DNA of 64,000 nucleotides from NCBI GenBank assembly GCA_036522835.1, contig DATDFB010000035.1, positions 13,700 through 77,699 of the forward strand, written 5' to 3'. The notes under the pieces are model-generated. The model searched no databases and had not been told where the DNA came from. It worked only from the letters and a program-made list of their open reading frames with translations. Shown here one piece after another: positions 7,862-16,294 of this stretch. This stretch comes from DATDFB01 sp036522835. Lineage in GTDB: Bacteria; Acidobacteriota; Thermoanaerobaculia; Gp7-AA8. A program made the position numbers and the translations under genes. Position 1 is the stretch's first letter. Each line of letters opens with the position of its first letter.

Positions 7862-8224
7862 TCAGTCGGTGAGCTTGCGGAAGGCGTTGGGAAACTTCTT
7901 GATGGCGCGCTTGAAGGCGTTGCCGATGACGGGGTTGGAGAAGCCGCTCCCCCCTGCGACGCCGGGCCGAGCTGGGCCGTTCCCGCCGGACGTTGCTTTT
8001 GCGGGGGCTTTGGCTGTGGCTTTGCCGCCGCCTTTGGCGCTGTCTTTTTCGGCTGGGGCTTGAGCTGCGGCTTTGGCGCTGCTTTTTTGGGCTGCGGCTG
8101 GGGCTTTTTTGCCGCTTTCGCCGGCTTTGCTGCCTTTGGCGCCGGCTTTGGGGCCGGTTTGGGCGCTTTTTTCTTTGCCTGAGGCTTTGGCTTTGGCTGC
8201 TTTTGCTTTGTCGCCATGCTTCAT
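7862..8224 (-). CDS. Lys/Ala/Gly-rich histone H1-like basic protein
   Basis: This is a 120-aa frame from ATG 8224, with GAGGA 6 nt upstream. About 90 residues are low-complexity repeats of the KAKAAKAK / GSKAGESGKK / KATAKAPAKA kind. The protein ends in an ordered segment, NAFKRAIKKFPNAFRKLTD. Third codon positions are almost all C or G in this frame (GCC, GGC, AAG/AAA pattern), whereas the overlapping longer frame (Pro/Gln/Lys-rich) has poor codon usage. This frame is therefore taken as real. Proteins of this composition bind DNA nonspecifically and compact it, like bacterial H1 or AlgP-type tails. It lies downstream of nei and lhr on the same strand. Confidence 0.72.
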   Translation of the reverse strand: MKHGDKAKAAKAKASGKEKSAQTGPKAGAKGSKAGESGKKAPAAAQKSSAKAAAQAPAEKDSAKGGGKATAKAPAKATSGGNGPARPGVAGGSGFSNPVIGNAFKRAIKKFPNAFRKLTD

Positions 8225-8284
8225 TTCCAATCCTCGGGGCACATCGTAAAGCGCTTTGTCAAAAACTGCACCTATTTCTGTGCA

Positions 8285-8563
8285 TCATTCGACGACTTCG
8301 GCCGCGCCGGCGCCCGCTTCCTCGAATTCCGGCTTCGGATCATAGGCAAGGAAGTCCTTGGCTTTCGGCGTGAGGGTGAAGCTCGTCCGGCCGTCGTCGG
8401 CAGTGAGATAGCCCTTGGCAATCAATGAGATAGCCGGCTCATCGCCTCCGCCGGCGGGATGCTTGATGGCCTTGACGGCCTCGGCGGTGAGCGTTTCGGC
8501 GGCAACGCGGCGGAACTCCTGGAGCACCCGGATCTCCTGCGCAGTCATGCCTTTGATCAACAT
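8285..8563 (-). CDS. Small winged-helix-like protein, 92 aa
   Basis: ATG 8563 overlaps the end of nei (stop 8559-8557), indicating coupling. The sequence is mostly helical (TAQEIRVLQEFRRVAAETL), followed by GYLTADDGRTSFTLTPKAKDFL, whose key part LTPKAKDFL resembles the wing and recognition region of small winged-helix proteins. The tail is acidic (EFEEAGAGAAEVVE). No family name can be given. A DNA-binding or regulatory role is inferred only from this resemblance. Confidence 0.7.
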   Translation of the reverse strand: MLIKGMTAQEIRVLQEFRRVAAETLTAEAVKAIKHPAGGGDEPAISLIAKGYLTADDGRTSFTLTPKAKDFLAYDPKPEFEEAGAGAAEVVE

Positions 8564-9309
8564 TTCCCCGATTCTAACGGCTGACAGCGCGGACACCAAT
8601 ACGTGAGACGGGCGTCGAGCCCTTGTTTGCGGCTCAAAATGGCCGTTCCGCACTTGCGGCACGGTTGCCCGCCGCGGCTGTAGACGTTGAGACGCCGGTG
8701 CCCGGCAGCGCTCTCTTTGAGCAGTGCGCGCGCGGTGAGGAAGAGTTTTTCCAGCTCCTCGACGTCCTTCACTTTGCGAAACGGATTGATGCCGCGGACG
8801 AAGAGCGACTCCGATTTCCAGATGTTCCCGATGCCGGCGGCGACGCGCTGATTCAAGAGGACGTTCGCAATCTCTTCGTCCCGATGCTCCCGCGCCCGCC
8901 GCACGGCCTCTTCGATGTCGAAGTCCGCGAGCAGATCCGGCCCTTGCTCGTGCAGCGCGCGCTCGAGCTCTCGACCGGTCAGCAGTTCCGCAACGGGAAT
9001 GTTGAAGCCGACGGCAACGAAGTCGGCGGTCTCGATGACGACCCGCATGTCGCGCCGCGGCCGCTGCCACCGCTCGCCCGGCCGGTAGATGTGCCACGCG
9101 CCGTTCATGCGCATGTGCGTGCGGAGGTGGAGGCCGCCGGAGAAGTCGATGACGAGGTTCTTGCCGACGGCGGCCACACGCTCGATCGTCCGCCCGCGCA
9201 GGGGGCCGTCGATTTTCGGCAGCATGGTCTCGTAGCGCGTGACGACCTTTCCCCCCAGCGCTTTCTGCAGGGTGGCGGCGGTGCGGTGGATGGTGTCGCC
9301 TTCAGGCAA
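8557..9309 (-). CDS. nei: Endonuclease VIII / Nei-type DNA glycosylase
   Basis: This 250-aa protein starts at TTG 9309, overlapping the last 8 bp of lhr. After removal of Met, the N-terminus PEGDT carries the catalytic Pro1 and Glu2 of the Fpg/Nei superfamily; the TIHR continuation is Nei-like rather than Fpg-like. Later motifs are HLRTHMRMNG, the helix-two-turn-helix region NQRVAAGIGNIWKSE and a C-terminal zinc finger (CRKCGTA, YWCPRCQ). It excises oxidised pyrimidines and cleaves the abasic site. The overlap with an Lhr helicase fits a repair operon. Confidence 0.93.
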   Translation of the reverse strand: MPEGDTIHRTAATLQKALGGKVVTRYETMLPKIDGPLRGRTIERVAAVGKNLVIDFSGGLHLRTHMRMNGAWHIYRPGERWQRPRRDMRVVIETADFVAVGFNIPVAELLTGRELERALHEQGPDLLADFDIEEAVRRAREHRDEEIANVLLNQRVAAGIGNIWKSESLFVRGINPFRKVKDVEELEKLFLTARALLKESAAGHRRLNVYSRGGQPCRKCGTAILSRKQGLDARLTYWCPRCQPLESGKC

Positions 9310-12300
9310 CGCGCGCCCTCAACTGGTAACCACTGCCGGTCGACCGGAAGCCCGCCTCGGCAAGGAACGGCGCGAGCGCGTCGTCAAAGTCGGCGAGGAG
9401 CAGGGCGCGCCGCGCGCCGCTCTCCACCAGGCGCGCCAAACTCTTCGCGATCTCGCGCGCGACGAGGGAGCGGCGCGGCTCGTCCTCGGGGAGGTACGCC
9501 GTCAACTGCTTCTCGCCGCGGCCGACGTAAGCGGCAAGCGCGCCGTCGACGAGGATCACGCTCGAGCCGACGTTGCGCATCGGGCCGGGCTCAGGCCACT
9601 TCACCAGCGCGCCGTACGGGTTCGCAGGATCGGTGGAAGCGAGCATCACGGTTTCGGGCTCGTCGCTCTCGTCGCGGAAGGAGCGCAACAGATCGATTGC
9701 GCCGGCGGTGGCGAACTGCGAGGCGCCAAGGCCGGCGATGAAGTAGCCGCGGCGGATGCGGCCGGCGTCTTCCATCGCTTTGAAAATCGGATAGACCGCG
9801 CTGAAGCCGCCGGAGAGCGACTCGACCGCGGCGGCTTCGCGCACGACCACGCCGTAGCGCGCGAGGAGCTGCTGCGCGAGCGCGTTCGCGCGCTCGGTCG
9901 GCGTGGCGGTCGACTGCGGGACGAGCGACCAGCGGCCCTGCGTCGACGGGGGCGCGGTGCGGCGCGAGCGGAAGCGGCCGGACTTCGGGCGCGTGTACGC
10001 GCGCAAGGCGTGGAACGTGTCGTTCGTGACGAGGCCCTCCCAGACGAGCGACCAGAGCGCGTCGGCGACGTCGTTGGGAAAGCCGCCCGCAGCGTCGTAG
10101 ATCTGCGCGAAGAACGACGCGCCATGAGTCTGAAGGTAGTCGAGAATTGTGGAGTGCGGCGGCCGTGCCGCCGCTGTCAGAGCGCCGGCCTGGCCGGCGC
10201 TCTCCACAAGCAGCGGCAACTTGTCCGTCAGGTACAGCGCAATTCGTCCGTCCTTTTCCCCGAGCGGCTCGACGCCGGTCCAAACGATCTCGCCCGCTGC
10301 GCTGAGCGTGTCGAGATCGGACGGCGAGTAGTCTTCGATGCGCGCGGAGAGGATCTCGCGCTCGAAGATCGACGCCGGCAGCGGATAGCCCTGCAGCGCG
10401 TCGATAGCGTCGAGCAGCGCGTCGAGGCCGCGGCGCTTCTTGGCCGCGTTTTGCCAGCGCGTCAGCAGGCGTGCGTACGCGGGGACGTCGACCGGCTCCG
10501 CCTCCTTGCGCAGCTTCGCTAACGAGCGGCGGCGGATCATCCGCAGCACGTCGGCGTCGCACCATTCGCGCTGCGTGCCGCCGGGACGGAACTCGCCTTC
10601 GACGAGACGGCCGCGCTCGACGAAGCGCTCCAGCGCGCCGGTGATCACGGCGACGCCGAGGCCGTAGCGGCGGGCCACGTCGTGCGGCGTGAAGGGGCCG
10701 TGCGTGCGGGCGTAGCGGAGGACGAGGTCGCCGAGCGGGTCGGGCACGGGTTGCAGATAGCGCTCGGGAACGCCCGCGGGGATCGGGACGCCGAGGGCGT
10801 CGCGGTAGCGGCTCGCATCTTCTATGGCGATGTAGCGGTCGTTGATTTGGATGACGCGGCGTTGTTCGACGAGGACAGGCAAGAGTGCCTGTCCTCCATG
10901 GAGATCGACCTCGGCTTGAGTTAGATCGCCGAGGCGGAGGAAGAGATCATGCAGCGCATCAGCCGACTTCACGGGGCGGAACTGCAGCTCGTGCTCGACC
11001 TGCTCGAGCGCGCCGGCGTCGAGCAGCTCGCGCAGCTCCGGCTCGCCGAGAAGCTCGCGCAACTGCGCTTGGTCGATCGCCAGCGCTTGCGCGCGCCGTT
11101 CGGCCAATGGCGCGTCGCCGTCGTAGATGAAATTCGCCACATAGCGGAACAAGAGCGACCCCGCGAATGGCGACGGCTTCTCGGTGTCGGCGACGTGCAC
11201 GCGGATCGTCCGCTCGCGGATCTTCCGCATCGTGGCCACGAGCGCGGGGACGTCGAAGACGTCGCGCAGCACCTCGCGGTAGGTCTCCAGGATGATCGGG
11301 AACGAGCCGAAGCGCGACGCCACTTGCAGCAGGTCGTACGCGCGCTTCCTTTGGATCCAGAGCGGCGCGCGGCGGTCGGGACGGTGCTTCGGCAGGAGCA
11401 GCGCCCGCGCCGCGGCTTCGCGGAACTTCGCGGCGAAGAGCGACGACGCGCCGAGCTGGCGCATGACCAGCGCCTCGATCTCGTCCGGGTCGGGCACGAC
11501 CACCTCCGCGCGCGGCGCGGCGTCGGTCTCGGGGAAACGGACGATGAAGCCGTCGTCGCTCCACATCGTCTCGACGTCGATGGCCATCTCGTTGCGCACC
11601 TTCGCCGTCACGGCCATCGCCCACGGCGCGTGAATGCGGCCGCCGAAGGGAGTGAGAACGCAGACGCGCCAGTCGCCGAGGTCGTCGAGCACGCGCTCCA
11701 CGACGATGGTCCGGTCGTCCGGCACCGCTCCCGTCGCCTCGGCTTGGTCATCGAGGTACTGCAGGAAATTCTTCGCCGCGCGCTCGTCGAGGTCGTGCTG
11801 CTTCACGAGCCGCTTGACCGCGTCGGCGCGCTTCATCTCGCGCGTCTCGCGGATCAGGCGTCCGATGGCCTCGCCGAACGGCACCGTGCGCTCCGCCGCG
11901 TCGGCTTTCCAGAACGGCATCTTCCCCGGCTCGCCCGGCGCCGGGGTGACGAGCACGCGGTCGTGCGTGATCTCCTCGATGCGCCACGTCGACGCGCCGA
12001 GCATGAAGGTCTCGCCGACGCGCGACTCGAAGACCATCTCCTCGTCGAGCTCGCCGACGCGCGCGCTCTGCCCCTTCTCCGCGCCGGCGAGGAAGACGCC
12101 GTAGAGGCCGCGGTCCGGAATCGTGCCGCCGCTGATGATGGCCACCTTCTTCGCGCCGCCGCGCGCGGTGAGGACGTTCGTGGTGCGGTCCCACGTCACG
12201 CGCGGGCGCAGCTCGGCGAATTCGTCCGACGGATAGAGACCGCTCAACATGTCGAGCACGCCGTCGAACGAGGTCCGGTTCAAGTCCGCGAACGGCGCGG

Positions 12301-13603
12301 CCTCGCGCACGGCGGCGAAGAGCTCGTCGGCGTGCCAGTCGTCCATCGAGATCATGGCCACGAGCTGCTGGGCGAGGACGTCGAGCGGATTGCGCGGCAT
12401 GCGCGTCGGCTCGATGGCCCCGCGGTGCATGGCCTCGGTCACGGCCGCGCAGGCGATGAGATCGCTGCGGAACTTCGGGAAGATGATGCCCTCGGACGCC
12501 GCGCCGACCTGGTGCGAGGCGCGGCCGATGCGCTGCATGCCGCTGGCGATCGACGGCGGCGCCTCGATCTGCACGACGAGGTCGATGGCCCCCATGTCGA
12601 TGCCGAGTTCCAGCGATGACGTGGCCACGAGCGCCGGCAGGCGTCCCGACTTCAGGTTGTCCTCGATCTCCACGCGCTGCGCGCGGGCGATGGAGCCGTG
12701 GTGGGCCTGCACGAGCGTCTCGCCGGCGAGCTCGTTCAGCGCGGCCGCGAGGCGCTCCGCGAGGCGCCGGGAGTTGACGAAGATGAGCGTCGAGCGGTGC
12801 GCGCGGATCATCTCCAAGAGTCGCGGATGGATGGCCGGCCAGATCGACGGCGCTTTCGTGGCCGGTCCCGATTCGATGTCGCGCTCGGAGAGCCTGGCCA
12901 TCTCCTCGACCGGCACCTCCACCTTCAGCACGAACGTCTTCCGCTCCTCGGTGTCGACGATGGCGACGTCCTTGCCGAGGTACTTGGCGACTTCCTCGAG
13001 CGGGCGCTGCGTGGCGGAGAGGCCGATGCGCTGCGGCGGCTTGTCGGTGATGCGCGCCAGGCGCTCCAGCGAGAGCGCCAGGTGCGCGCCGCGCTTGTTC
13101 GGCACGAGCGCGTGGATCTCGTCGATGATGACGGTGTCGACGCCGCGGAGCATCTCCCGCGCGTTCGACGTGAGCATCAGGTAGATCGACTCCGGCGTGG
13201 TGATGAGGATGTCGGCGGGGTCGCGGAGGAACTTGGCGCGCTCGCCCGGAGGGGTGTCGCCCGTGCGGATGGCGATGGCCGGCATGACGAAATCCGTGGC
13301 CACGTTGGCGATCCCCGCCAGCGGCGCGCGGAGGTTGCGCTCGACGTCGACCGCTAGGGCCTTGAGCGGGGAGATGTACAGCACGCGGCAGCGCCGCTCC
13401 TTCGGCGGGCGCGGCGCGAACATCAGCCGGTCGAGGCACCAGAGGAAGGCGGTGAGCGTTTTGCCGCTGCCGGTGGGGGCGAAAATCAACGTTGATTCGC
13501 CGCGGGAAATGACCGGCCAGCCGAGCGCCTGCGCGCGCGTCGGCTCACGGAACGAGCGCCGGAACCACTCGGCGACGGCGGGGTGAAACGGAGCAAGTGC
13601 CAC
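9302..13603 (-). CDS. lhr: Lhr-type DEAD/DEAH-box ATP-dependent helicase
   Basis: This 1433-aa superfamily 2 helicase starts at GTG 13603. Motif I is APTGSGKT, motif II DEIH, motif III SATQ, and motif VI QRIGRASHQ. The long C-terminal half matches Lhr-core plus the extended Lhr C-terminal domain. Lhr proteins unwind branched DNA or RNA-DNA during repair. Two unrelated palindromic repeats lie in frame inside the C-terminal half. One encodes about residues 1132-1152 (family B: GQAGALTAAARPPHS), the other about residues 903-911 (family C: GGQALLPVLV). The frame stays open through both. Start: no clear Shine-Dalgarno sequence; the divergent hydrolase gene begins 52 bp away. Confidence 0.93.
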   Translation of the reverse strand: MALAPFHPAVAEWFRRSFREPTRAQALGWPVISRGESTLIFAPTGSGKTLTAFLWCLDRLMFAPRPPKERRCRVLYISPLKALAVDVERNLRAPLAGIANVATDFVMPAIAIRTGDTPPGERAKFLRDPADILITTPESIYLMLTSNAREMLRGVDTVIIDEIHALVPNKRGAHLALSLERLARITDKPPQRIGLSATQRPLEEVAKYLGKDVAIVDTEERKTFVLKVEVPVEEMARLSERDIESGPATKAPSIWPAIHPRLLEMIRAHRSTLIFVNSRRLAERLAAALNELAGETLVQAHHGSIARAQRVEIEDNLKSGRLPALVATSSLELGIDMGAIDLVVQIEAPPSIASGMQRIGRASHQVGAASEGIIFPKFRSDLIACAAVTEAMHRGAIEPTRMPRNPLDVLAQQLVAMISMDDWHADELFAAVREAAPFADLNRTSFDGVLDMLSGLYPSDEFAELRPRVTWDRTTNVLTARGGAKKVAIISGGTIPDRGLYGVFLAGAEKGQSARVGELDEEMVFESRVGETFMLGASTWRIEEITHDRVLVTPAPGEPGKMPFWKADAAERTVPFGEAIGRLIRETREMKRADAVKRLVKQHDLDERAAKNFLQYLDDQAEATGAVPDDRTIVVERVLDDLGDWRVCVLTPFGGRIHAPWAMAVTAKVRNEMAIDVETMWSDDGFIVRFPETDAAPRAEVVVPDPDEIEALVMRQLGASSLFAAKFREAAARALLLPKHRPDRRAPLWIQRKRAYDLLQVASRFGSFPIILETYREVLRDVFDVPALVATMRKIRERTIRVHVADTEKPSPFAGSLLFRYVANFIYDGDAPLAERRAQALAIDQAQLRELLGEPELRELLDAGALEQVEHELQFRPVKSADALHDLFLRLGDLTQAEVDLHGGQALLPVLVEQRRVIQINDRYIAIEDASRYRDALGVPIPAGVPERYLQPVPDPLGDLVLRYARTHGPFTPHDVARRYGLGVAVITGALERFVERGRLVEGEFRPGGTQREWCDADVLRMIRRRSLAKLRKEAEPVDVPAYARLLTRWQNAAKKRRGLDALLDAIDALQGYPLPASIFEREILSARIEDYSPSDLDTLSAAGEIVWTGVEPLGEKDGRIALYLTDKLPLLVESAGQAGALTAAARPPHSTILDYLQTHGASFFAQIYDAAGGFPNDVADALWSLVWEGLVTNDTFHALRAYTRPKSGRFRSRRTAPPSTQGRWSLVPQSTATPTERANALAQQLLARYGVVVREAAAVESLSGGFSAVYPIFKAMEDAGRIRRGYFIAGLGASQFATAGAIDLLRSFRDESDEPETVMLASTDPANPYGALVKWPEPGPMRNVGSSVILVDGALAAYVGRGEKQLTAYLPEDEPRRSLVAREIAKSLARLVESGARRALLLADFDDALAPFLAEAGFRSTGSGYQLRARVA
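10148..10208. repeat. Family B 61-bp palindromic element inside lhr
   Basis: The element has the same outline as the copies at 21277 and 28024 but in reverse orientation, with a few substitutions. Outer arms are TGTGGAG and CTCCACA; two inner hairpins have GGCGGC and GCCGGC stems. It is read in frame by lhr on the minus strand and encodes an Ala/Gly/Pro-rich insert of about 20 residues. Confidence 0.9.
10871..10899. repeat. Family C palindrome inside lhr
   Basis: GAGGACAGGC and GCCTGTCCTC form perfect 10-bp arms around AAGAGT. Nearly the same palindrome lies before the signal peptidase gene at 30722. In lhr it is translated in frame (about residues 903-911). Confidence 0.85.
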
Positions 13604-13655
13604 CTATGCAACAATAGTAGCCGTCCCCAGGCGACGATCGTTCGAAGGGAAGGGA

Positions 13656-14420
13656 ATGCGGCTGAAGGTCCTCGGCGCGTACGGCGCGTCGGATGCGGAA
13701 CACAACCTGACGGGCTATCTGATCGACGACTGGCTGGCGGTCGATGCCGGAACCCTCACCTCGAAACTGTCGCTCGCGCAGCAGTCGCGCATCCAGGCGG
13801 TTTTCATCACCCACTCTCACGCCGACCACATCCGCGACCTCCCGCACCTCATCGTCAACCGCCACGCCCAAGCCGTCGGCCCGCTGACGATCTTCGCGGC
13901 CAAGGACGTGATGGAGCTGCTGCACGAGCACGTGTTCAACGGCATCGTCTGGCCCGATTTCGCGGATCTGATGTCGCCGCACAGCGGCAAGCCGCCGATC
14001 GTCTACCGCGCCCTCGCACCCGGGAAGAAGATCACGTTCGGCGACGTGGCCATGACGCCGGTTCCGGTCGACCACCAGATCCCCGCCTCGGGCGTGATCG
14101 TGGAGCTCAACAACCAAGCCATCGTCTTCACCGGCGACACGGCGCCGACGAGCAACATCTGGAAACGGACGAACGCGACGCCGAACGTCGTCGCCGTCGT
14201 GACCGAGGCGTCGTTCCCGAACGACCAGCAGTCGCTGGCCGACGACTCCGCGCACCTGACGCCGCAGACGTTCGGCGACGAGCTGAAGAAGATCACCGTC
14301 GACGCGCCGGTGTACGCGAGCCATCGGAAGATTCCGTTCGAGCGCGACATCGAGTCGCAGATCCGGAATCTGAGGGATCGGCGGGCGAGAGTGCTGCTGG
14401 AAAAGAACTACACGCTTTAA
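13656..14420 (+). CDS. Metallo-beta-lactamase-fold hydrolase, class II cAMP phosphodiesterase-like
   Basis: This 254-aa protein contains the dinuclear zinc motif THSHADHIRDL (about residue 50), then HLIVNRH, DHQIPASG and FTGDTAPTSNIW. The HxHxDH motif followed by a substrate-loop Asn/His pattern and the absence of a signal peptide fit class II 3',5'-cyclic-nucleotide phosphodiesterases. RNase Z-like hydrolases are the alternative. If it cleaves cAMP it could counter cyclase output in this genome, including the island cyclase at 39-43 kb; that link is speculative. Its stop overlaps the stop of the M1 peptidase gene by 3 bp (convergent). Confidence 0.75.
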   Translation: MRLKVLGAYGASDAEHNLTGYLIDDWLAVDAGTLTSKLSLAQQSRIQAVFITHSHADHIRDLPHLIVNRHAQAVGPLTIFAAKDVMELLHEHVFNGIVWPDFADLMSPHSGKPPIVYRALAPGKKITFGDVAMTPVPVDHQIPASGVIVELNNQAIVFTGDTAPTSNIWKRTNATPNVVAVVTEASFPNDQQSLADDSAHLTPQTFGDELKKITVDAPVYASHRKIPFERDIESQIRNLRDRRARVLLEKNYTL

Positions 14421-16294
14421 CTCACGTGTAGCAGGTTCGCAATCGTTTTCTGCGTGTTCGCGTCATACGACGCCCGCACGAGATTAAACACCGATACGCC
14501 GTACGTCCGACCGTTGGTCGTCTGCGACAGCTGGTTCCACACCGACAGCGATCCCGGGGTCCCCACGGCGAGGTAACGGTCCAAGAGCGCGCGGCTGTTG
14601 GCGTCGAGCGACTTCGCCGCCGCGATGAGCCAGAACGACGGCGGCGTGTTGAGCTGCGAGAAGTGGAAGGCGGCATCGAGCTCCGCCATGCGCGCCACCG
14701 TCACGTCCTGGATCAACTGCAGGAAGTAGCGGAACTCGATGTCGGTCCAGCCGGCCGTGTTTAGCGACGACGCGCCCATGCCGGCGCGGAAGGCGTTCGC
14801 CTGCGTGGTCACGCGCTGTGCGAGCGACGACTGCGGCATCGGCGACGCGTTCGACGGCAAGCCGCTGCCGTAGAGCCAGTCGTCGATCTGCAGGTCCGTG
14901 CGGTCGAACGTCGACTTGAGCTCGATGTCGTCGACCCAGTGGAACGGGTGGATCCGCTCGTAGTCGCCGATGGCCGCGTCGAAGGCGCCGCGGCCCATGC
15001 GGTCCTCGAGCGTCTTGAGGAACATCTCGCCCTTCTGGTACCAGATGATCGTGAACTGCGGCCGCTCCGCGCCGACGAAGGTGCGGTGCAGCACGGTCAG
15101 CCGCGGCGACGGCTTCGACGCCAGGTACTGATCGAGCGCCAGGCGGTCGCCCGCCAGCTCGAACTCACCCTGTTCGGCCGCGCCCATCGCCTCCTCGACG
15201 CGCTTCGTGAAGTACGTAGCGAAGCTTTCGTTGAGCCAGAGGTCGTTCCACTGCGCGCAGGTCATGCGGTCGCCGAACCACGAGTGCGACAGCTCGTGCG
15301 CGATCAGGCCGCTCGGCGGCACGACCGCCGGGTGATTGCCGGTGACGGCGTCCTGGCTGATGAAATTCAGCTCCGGATTCTCCATCCCGCCGCTGAAGCG
15401 CGGCGGGAAGACGAGGTCGTAGCGCTCGAACGGATAGACGCCCATCACGCTCTCGGCCGCGTGCAACATGTCGGGAAGGAACTGCATCTCGTACGCGGCG
15501 TCGTCGCCCAAGCCTTGCTCGGCGTAGACGCCGGTGCGGTCGCCGACGGGGCGGAACTCGTAGGCCGCAACCGTCAGCGCGATCAGGTACGACGGGATCG
15601 GATGGGGCATCGAGAAGGCGTAGATGCCCGTGGCATTTGCCGCCGTCGGATTGTTCGCGGCGCTCATCAGCGCCAGCTCGCCGGCGGGCACGTGGATCGT
15701 GGCGTCGTACGTCGTGCGTACGGCCGGCGTGTCCTGCAGCGGGATCCAACTCCGCGCGAAGTCGGGCTCGTTCGCGCTCCAGAGCGCCGGCATTGCGCCG
15801 GCGCGCGTCTGCTGCGCGGTGAGCCAGAGCAGGCCGTTCGCGGTGGGACGCGTGCGGTAGTCGACGCGCACCGACTTCGTGCGCGGCTCGATGTCGATGA
15901 TCATCGGCGTGCCGTTGAGCGCCGGCGTGCCGTACGACCACGTCGTAGGCGCGCCGTCCGCAGTGACGGCGTCGACGTCGAGGCCGTTGGTGTCGAGCAC
16001 GAGCTGCCGCGCGCCGGTGCGGTTCAGCAGCGTGTGCGTGACCGAGCCGCGGAGGACGTGCTGGTCGAAGTCGACGGTGAGGTCGAGCGAGAGGTGCGTC
16101 GAGGTGACCGCGCGCGCGTTCGCGGCGCTGAAGACGTCGGCGATCGGCTGGCGTCCTTCCGGAGGCAACACCGCTCTTCGGTGCGCCGCCGCGGGCGTGA
16201 GGAGAACGAGGACGAGGACGAGGATTCGCCAATGTGGAGTGCCGCGGCCATGCCGCCGCTCGAACGGCGCCGGAATGACCGGCGCACTCCGCAT
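14417..16294 (-). CDS. Secreted M1-family zinc aminopeptidase
   Basis: This 625-aa protein has the M1 motifs GGMENPE (substrate amine recognition), HELSHSWFGD (zinc, HExxH) and NESFATYF (third ligand Glu), followed by a C-terminal helical domain. It removes N-terminal residues from peptides outside the cytoplasm. The start is ATG 16294, which shares its A with the upstream gene's stop (TGATG). The first 22 residues (MRSAPVIPAP, then FERRHGRGTPHW) are encoded by a family B repeat. They supply the positive n-region of the signal peptide, in front of the hydrophobic core ILVLVLVLLTPAAA. Confidence 0.9.
   Translation of the reverse strand: MRSAPVIPAPFERRHGRGTPHWRILVLVLVLLTPAAAHRRAVLPPEGRQPIADVFSAANARAVTSTHLSLDLTVDFDQHVLRGSVTHTLLNRTGARQLVLDTNGLDVDAVTADGAPTTWSYGTPALNGTPMIIDIEPRTKSVRVDYRTRPTANGLLWLTAQQTRAGAMPALWSANEPDFARSWIPLQDTPAVRTTYDATIHVPAGELALMSAANNPTAANATGIYAFSMPHPIPSYLIALTVAAYEFRPVGDRTGVYAEQGLGDDAAYEMQFLPDMLHAAESVMGVYPFERYDLVFPPRFSGGMENPELNFISQDAVTGNHPAVVPPSGLIAHELSHSWFGDRMTCAQWNDLWLNESFATYFTKRVEEAMGAAEQGEFELAGDRLALDQYLASKPSPRLTVLHRTFVGAERPQFTIIWYQKGEMFLKTLEDRMGRGAFDAAIGDYERIHPFHWVDDIELKSTFDRTDLQIDDWLYGSGLPSNASPMPQSSLAQRVTTQANAFRAGMGASSLNTAGWTDIEFRYFLQLIQDVTVARMAELDAAFHFSQLNTPPSFWLIAAAKSLDANSRALLDRYLAVGTPGSLSVWNQLSQTTNGRTYGVSVFNLVRASYDANTQKTIANLLHVS
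16233..16294. repeat. Family B element forming the 5' end of the M1 peptidase gene
   Basis: TGTGGAGTGC on the left and GCACTCCGCAT on the right enclose the two inner hairpins typical of the family; the centre has diverged. On the minus strand the right end contains the ATG of the M1 gene, and the rest is read in frame as the first 22 codons. Confidence 0.82.

Noticed and set aside
7862..8217. N-terminal Pro/Lys/Gln-rich extension of the Doc-like frame (ATG 8217)
   Set aside because: Codon usage is poor in this phase, whereas the overlapping phase has C or G in nearly all third positions and an ordered C-terminal segment.
13656..14420. Functional pairing of the cAMP-phosphodiesterase-like gene with the island cyclase
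   Set aside because: The genes are 25 kb apart, with different base composition and no shared regulatory element; the substrate of the hydrolase is also unproven.
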